From: Pezicula radicicola
Lineage: Eukaryota > Ascomycota > Leotiomycetes > Helotiales > Dermateaceae
DNA length: 64,000 bases
Direction of reading: 5' to 3'
Assembly: GCA_003008705.1 (NCBI GenBank)
Contig: PDUO01000056.1
Coordinates: forward strand, 84,501-148,500
Numbering within the stretch: position 1 is the first letter of the stretch; every line of letters starts with the position of its first letter. The notes under the pieces are model-generated. The model was not told the origin of the DNA. It saw only the letters and a list, made by a program, of their open reading frames with translations, and did no database searches. The position numbers and the translations under genes are program-made. Shown in pieces: positions 58,441-64,000 of this stretch.

Positions 58441-61400
58441 TATAGGAGGGTAAATCTCTAGACTATATATATAGAAACGTAGAATATAGAGTAGAGGGTA
58501 GAATAAGATAATAAATAGATATAGAATATAATTATATAATATAGTTAAAATTATTAATATTATTAAAGGTAAAGTTAATATAAAAGAATATTAAATTATT
58601 ATATTTTCTAAGGCTTTCTACTTAGCTTTTATATAGTAATTTAAACTAAGTCTAATTATTTAATTAAAAATTAAACTTACCCTAGTATATTTATCCCCCC
58701 TTCCTTTAACTACTTACCCTCGAGTAGTTTTAGTTTTTCTTTAAATTCTAGAGGAAATTAAGTATAAAACTTAAGAATAAAATAAATAAATAAAAGAGTA
58801 ATAGTAGTAAGTTATAGTATTGAAATAGAGAGTAGTTTTATTAATAGTCTAATATAATCTATATAATATTTATTACTTATATAATAGTCTCCTAAAGTAA
58901 TTACTTTTTACTTCTTCCTCTAATTTCAATAACCTCTTCTTAATTAATTCTAGTAACTATTCTACTAATAATATTATTAATAAACTATTTAATAAAGGAA
59001 AGTATCTCCTTCTCTTTATCCTTAAAGAAAGTTAATTAAAAACTAGAGTATTTTAATACAACTATACTTCTTCGAAGTCGTTGACCTTATTACTAGTTCT
59101 AGTCTTAAATCTACCTTTTTCAAGAACTATATTTACTACCCTACTTTTAACTTTAAACTCCTAAACCTATATAAACTCTCTTCTTTCTTTAATAAATAAT
59201 CTTCTTCTTCCCTCTTTTATTATTATTATCTACTATAGATTAATTTTAAATTTAATCCTCTCTCTTTATTAATAACCTCTTCTAAGATTATTAACCTTAT
59301 CTAATATTAATAAACTATATACTAGTAAGAATTATTCCTTCTCTTCTATTATTTTCTTAAATAAACTAATACTATTTTATAACTCTAAGTTTATTATTAA
59401 GTACTTATATTTATAATAAGTTTTAATCTATAATAATCTTATCTTCTCCTTTAATAATAATAGTTAAGTATCTCTTCTCCTTTATCTTACCTAGTTAACT
59501 TTTAAAGCCTCTTAATTAAATCCTTATTACTAACTTATTTTAATAATATCCTTATCTTTATACTTATATATAATATAAAAGAGAAGTCTCTTATTCCTTT
59601 CCTTTCTTCTATACGTTTCTATATACTCTAGAGTAGACTAATATCACTAGTATATAATTTAGTATTTATTCTTTAGTTATCCTCGATAATCTCCTCCTTT
59701 TTTATCTTCGCTACTCCTTCTTTAGTTATAATATATATAAGTATATTACCTTTCCCTTATTCTTCGCGAGTATACCTACCTCTTAAGCCTCTTATAGCCT
59801 CTAAAAGACCTTTTAATACCTCTACTTAATTACTATCTATAGATAAATAGTTATAGTAAGTCTACTTAAAGTTTAAAGACTACTTAGTATAGTTAGCTTA
59901 AGACTATACTAACCTTAAACTTTAGTTTAAATCCTTTCTTTACTATTATTCTAATCTAATAATATCTCTTCTTTATTCTTACCCTTTAAGTCTTTTTTTT
60001 ATCTAATATTATTAAGAGAAGTATCTTTTCCTCCCCTTTTTATAGTATATATTAATATTAATTATAGTAATCTAAACTATTAATTTCTTATTTTATCCCT
60101 TAGTTTTAAACCTACCTATAAGCTTTCTCCCAGGGGTTAACTCTCTTCTAAGAAAGACTACCTCTTTAGAAAAGGGAGATTTATACTATTACTATACCCT
60201 AGAGCTACTATACTTTATCTAGATAGGTTGAATATTATATTAATATTAATTTAACCTAAGCTAAGCTCTTACTTTAGTCTTACTAGTATAGTAGTTACTT
60301 AATTATTAACTAATAGTTAGTTTCTAATTAGTAGTACCTCTTTATTTCTTATAGGAATTAGTTTATCTTATTCCTTCTAGGGCTCTTTTTAGACTTAACT
60401 CTTATCTTTATATAGTTCGAGTTAGTTTTAAATCTTTAATTTTTTCCCTAGGAAGTATCTCCTCCTCCCTTTTAGAATCTTATTAACTATATATATAGAC
60501 TATCTATATAGTATTCTACCTTATCTAAGTTATTCCTAATTTTAATATTAATTATTAATAATATTAATAATAATCTCAACCTATAGTACTATTATAAAGG
60601 GAGTATCTATTTAATCTTTTAGTTTAAACTATTTTAAATTAGTAAGACTCCTCTCCTTAACTTCCTTTATATCTTTTTATCTAGTTATTATCTTCTATTA
60701 TAACTTTTATTTATAACTTTTCTTTTATAGATTACTTCTTATAACTCTTCCTTTACTAACTTTTTAATTATATAGTTATTTAAACCTTTAAAATAGTATA
60801 GTTTAGAATTCTAAATAAACTCTATTCCCTCTTTTAGGATAAATTTTAATTATTTAATATTAACTTTTTTAGATTCAACTTCGACTTTAACTTTAATAAC
60901 TCCTAGATCTAGATTTTATAAGCTTTTAAACTTCTTAATTATTCTATCTACTTATAGATATTTAGTTTATATTTAAACTTCTTATATCTAACCTTATTAC
61001 TATATTAGTATTTAGATTCTATTTAATTTCTTATATTTAGTCTTCTAGCTCTAGTCTATCTTCTTTTTAAGACTTTAGTCTTATTATAGTATTATATAAC
61101 TTCTATAAGTACTTTTAAGATATATTAGTTTATTAGTTCTTATCTAGTAGTCTATTACTTCTTAATTAAATAAATAACCTTTATATCTTTTAGTCCTTCC
61201 TTGGACTAATCTTTAAGATTATTAAAGCTATATAGAGAAACCTCTAGACTCTCTTTACTTTTTTATACTAGGGTAAAGAGTTACTAACTTCTTATACTAC
61301 TATTCTCTTAGGTTATTTCCTAAACTCTTTTAAGTTCTTATAAGTCTAACCTTCTCTATTTTAGAGGGTTAGATACTTAGTATTATTTCTTAAAAACTAA

Positions 61401-61849
61401 AGCTATAGACTTAATATTACTCCCTTATATATAGAGTATCTAGGTAGTAGAGAAAAGACCCTTAATCTATATATAAGATATTAAATCTATATCTATTTCT
61501 AGCTATATAGAACGAGAGATCTAGAATAATTCATTATCTTAGAAAGAGGAATATTATACTTAGTAGATATTAACTTATAATATTTTTCCTTCTTGATAAT
61601 AAGAGGAGCTCTAGATATATAAAGGCTAGAAGCTCTAGTATCCTAGAGCTAAGAAATACTTCTACTTGCGGAGGTCTTCTAGACTCTTATTTAGTAGTCT
61701 TTATTATTAAAAACTATATATTAGACTCTTTATTTATCTATTAAAGTTAGTAGTTAAATAATTAGTTTAGTTATTAGTATTTTATTTTATATAGGTTTAT
61801 CTTCTTTAGAGATAGATTTATTATTATTAATATTATTATTATTATTATT
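58441..61849. other. Extremely AT-rich RIP island, contents not identifiable
   Basis: Long stretches are built almost only of A/T with TAG/CTA words. The plus strand is pyrimidine-rich in 58900-60100 (TTCTTCTTCCCTC-like runs). An (ATT)n microsatellite lies at 61818-61857. Coding remnants must exist, but I could not read a protein family on either strand. Confidence 0.5.
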
Positions 61850-62465
61850 ATTAATATTATCCTCCTTAGGAGAATAGAAGTACTACTTTTACTTAATAAA
61901 TAACTTTAGATAGTTTCTTATATAGGTTCTACTTAATTTTAGTTTATTATTATCTATTTCCTTGAGTTTATAATACCCTTTCTTATTATTAGTATAATAT
62001 ATTTTATATAGTTTAAACTATCTAAAATCTAATTTTCTAACTAATAATAAATTCTTTTCTAGAGTAGTATTATATATAAGTATAATATCTTTTACTTATA
62101 AAGGTTTTAATTATATTCTTTTTCTAATATTAAAGAATTCTTTTCCTTCTTATTATAACTAAGTCTTTTAATAAATAACTTTATTTATATCTTCTTTTTA
62201 ATATTAGAATTATTTAGTTTATATTTTAAGTAGTTTTAAATAGTCTATAACCTTATCTATAAAGATAGTTCACTAGGTAGAGAACTATATTTCAATAGAT
62301 AGAATAGGTTCTCTTTTATAAACTATATAGAAAGGAGTATATTTAGTAGGTTTATAAATAATAGTTTAGTCTATAAATAATACTATAGATAGGTTAATAG
62401 TCTAGTTACTACCGAGTTTTAATAGTATATTTTTCAAGGGCTAATAACCCTTTTCAATTATCCTA
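61850..62465 (-). pseudogene. RIP-decayed Ty3/gypsy integrase C-terminal region
   Basis: Minus-strand reading from about 62465: ALEKYTIKTR, KYTPFYIVYKREPILSI-like text broken by stops, then ILILKRRYK and a clear stretch VKDIILIYNTTLEKNLLLVR, KLDFR*FKLYKIYYTNNKKG, YYKLKEIDNNKLKLSRTYIR, NYLKLF. This follows the fungal gypsy pattern LVLLHDTTLE / KLDFRWxGPYRI / GxYxLxELDG after the RIP changes are reversed. The reverse transcriptase and RNase H should precede it at higher coordinates, but another element begins there. Confidence 0.75.
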
Positions 62466-62486
62466 TTACCTAGTATATAATATATA

Positions 62487-64000
62487 AAAACCTATACTAT
62501 TACGGTCCTTACCAGGAACCTTATATATAACTTCTCTATACGTGCCCTTGCTTGGTACTATTCTGTATTTAAACAACTACTCTATCCTTGTTCTTATTCT
62601 CCTTCTTCTTTTTCTCTTTAGTTTAGAATCCTTTATATAGATCCAATAATAGAATTCATTCTTATATATTTATTTACCACTAAAGCTCTTGTTCTATTTA
62701 CTATATCACTATATTATTCTAAACTTACCTCTATACCTAGGAAGGCCATGATAATCTCTAAACCGAATATATAGTTCTACCCCTAGAGTAGGTTAATAAC
62801 TGAGTTAGCTCTAAAGGCTAGACAGGTTAATGATTAAGTTAGTCTCATAGAACAGAAAGCTCGGAAACACTAAGTACTTAGCTTAGTTCAACTAGTTCAG
62901 AATATCTTCTAACTAGCCTTGATCTTAATTACTACCTGATAAGGAGTCCGTTATTAATTTTATCAGAAGAGTATACAATTAGCCCGGTATAGATACCCAC
63001 CAGCACTACGAAGCCAGACAGGACTTGACTTCAATAAACCCCCTAAATACCTTTCTGACCTTTTTATTAAGTTTACAGAAAGATACCTCCCAAGAATACC
63101 AAAGGTAAAGGCCTCGTAGCTTCTACCTATACAGATCCTTCTCTAGAAGAATCTTAGGATAAAACCCTCCAGGAAGATATCACCGCTCAATTAGAAGAAG
63201 AGCTTGATCCTAATACTCAGGATCAAAACTCACTAGCTATAGACCTTTTAGTTACTAATATAATTACCTAAATAAAAGAATAGATCCACCAGCTATAAAA
63301 CACTAATCACCAACTATAAGAATAACTCGACAATTCCTAGGGGAATACCAAAGACCCCTAAAACAATGGTATAGAGTAAGTATAGTCCTAAACTCAAGTA
63401 AGAGACCTACTCCGGTATTAGATATAAGGATGAAACTAGGACACAACTATCCGTCAGACCATTGAGGTAGATAATAACCCCGGACCCTCTGATTTAGACC
63501 ACTCAGGTTCAGATAATTCAGGAACTCCGTTTAGTAGACTATAACCTAGAATAGGCTTATCAAGGACTCCAGGAAGAAGCGGGTACTCTAAGAAGATAAT
63601 AGATCCCCCCTAATTAGACAACAACGTAGACCCTACGTTCAGGGCTTGGAAAATCTTATTAGAGGATAAGTTTAAAGAGAACAGAGATCACTTCCTTACC
63701 AAGAACTCACTTATAAGTTATATTTTCTGGTATACCAAGGGAGAGGCTTAGAAATACCTAGAGCTACTTTACTAAACTAGTAGAGTAGATAACTTCCAGA
63801 ATCACTAGGAAATAATTAACTACTTAGCTAGTATCTATACTAACCTAGATGAAAAAAGAGATACTGAGATTAAGTACTAAGATCTATATATACTCCCAGG
63901 GGAAACTTTCCAGGATTTTAGAACTAAGTTTCTCCAACTAGTAAGGATAGCCGAGATACCTATATCAATAAGGATCAATAATCTATACAATAAGTTAACC
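62487..64000 (+). mobile_element. Ty3/gypsy retrotransposon 5' part with gag, runs off the window
   Basis: From 63618 the plus strand reads LDNNVDPTFRAWKILLEDKF, KENRDHFLTKNSLISYIFWY, TKGEA*KYLELLY*TSRVDN, FQNH*EIINYLASIYTNLDE, LPGETFQDFRTKFLQLVRIA. This is the Ty3/gypsy Gag (retrotrans_gag) pattern with scattered TAG/TAA. Upstream, 62760-63600 is decayed gag N-terminal sequence. A TATTACGGTCCTTACCAGG start near 62485 may be the LTR 5' end (TG altered to TA), but the other LTR is outside the window, so this boundary is inference. Confidence 0.7.

Overview
The window comes from a filamentous ascomycete (Pezizomycotina, probably a leotiomycete). Short spliceosomal introns with GTRNGT donors, ACTAAC-like branch sites and YAG acceptors split most genes. 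The gene content is typical of such fungi: TEF1, PAN3, a UBX protein, GNA1, a Zn2Cys6 regulator and a DUF6604 protein. Many repeats carry one-sided C-to-T and G-to-A decay, the mark of repeat-induced point mutation (RIP).

Layout: (1) 1-11.3 kb is a gene-dense housekeeping block: end of a Zn2Cys6 factor (+), UBX/FAF2-like protein (-), PAN3 (+, six exons) and TEF1/EF-1alpha (+, seven exons). (2) 11.3-20 kb is an accessory, repeat-worn block: two small genes sharing one 5' module, a solo LTR, a RIP-altered copy of the TEF1 3' UTR, a membrane protein, and fossil pieces of Tma22/DENR and a carboxylesterase bordered by clusters of a short GTAAC-type repeat. (3) 20-28.2 kb has intact genes: a large class-3 lipase (-), GNA1 (+, beside a 15-base assembly gap) and a four-exon membrane protein (+). 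(4) 28.4-31.2 kb is a dead NACHT-ankyrin NLR gene (-) broken by a solo LTR in the Walker A codons and by a second, internally deleted LTR element. (5) 32-40.5 kb carries a histidine-phosphatase gene (-), a DUF6604 gene with two internal TAGs (-), an O-methyltransferase fragment (+) and a macro-domain gene (-).

(6) 41.9-64 kb is AT-rich and largely RIP-degraded, but several fossils can be read by reversing C-to-T/G-to-A changes: a DUF3435/FluG-type tyrosine-recombinase-like gene (Starship-captain family), a chromodomain, a protein kinase gene split at an in-frame TA by three nose-to-tail TA-flanked transposons (two MITEs and one Tc1/mariner), a 6.4-kb block bounded by inverted repeats holding dead acyl-reductase-like and Rds1/ferritin-like genes, five 126-bp repeats that are a decayed 42-residue TPR array, a Ty3/gypsy integrase remnant (-) and the start of a Ty3/gypsy gag (+) running off the end.

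The housekeeping genes are independent of one another. The common thread of the accessory part is invasion, duplication and RIP decay of mobile elements and self/non-self type genes (NACHT-ANK, TPR, kinase, DUF3435). All functional calls rest on motif recognition by eye; no database search was run.
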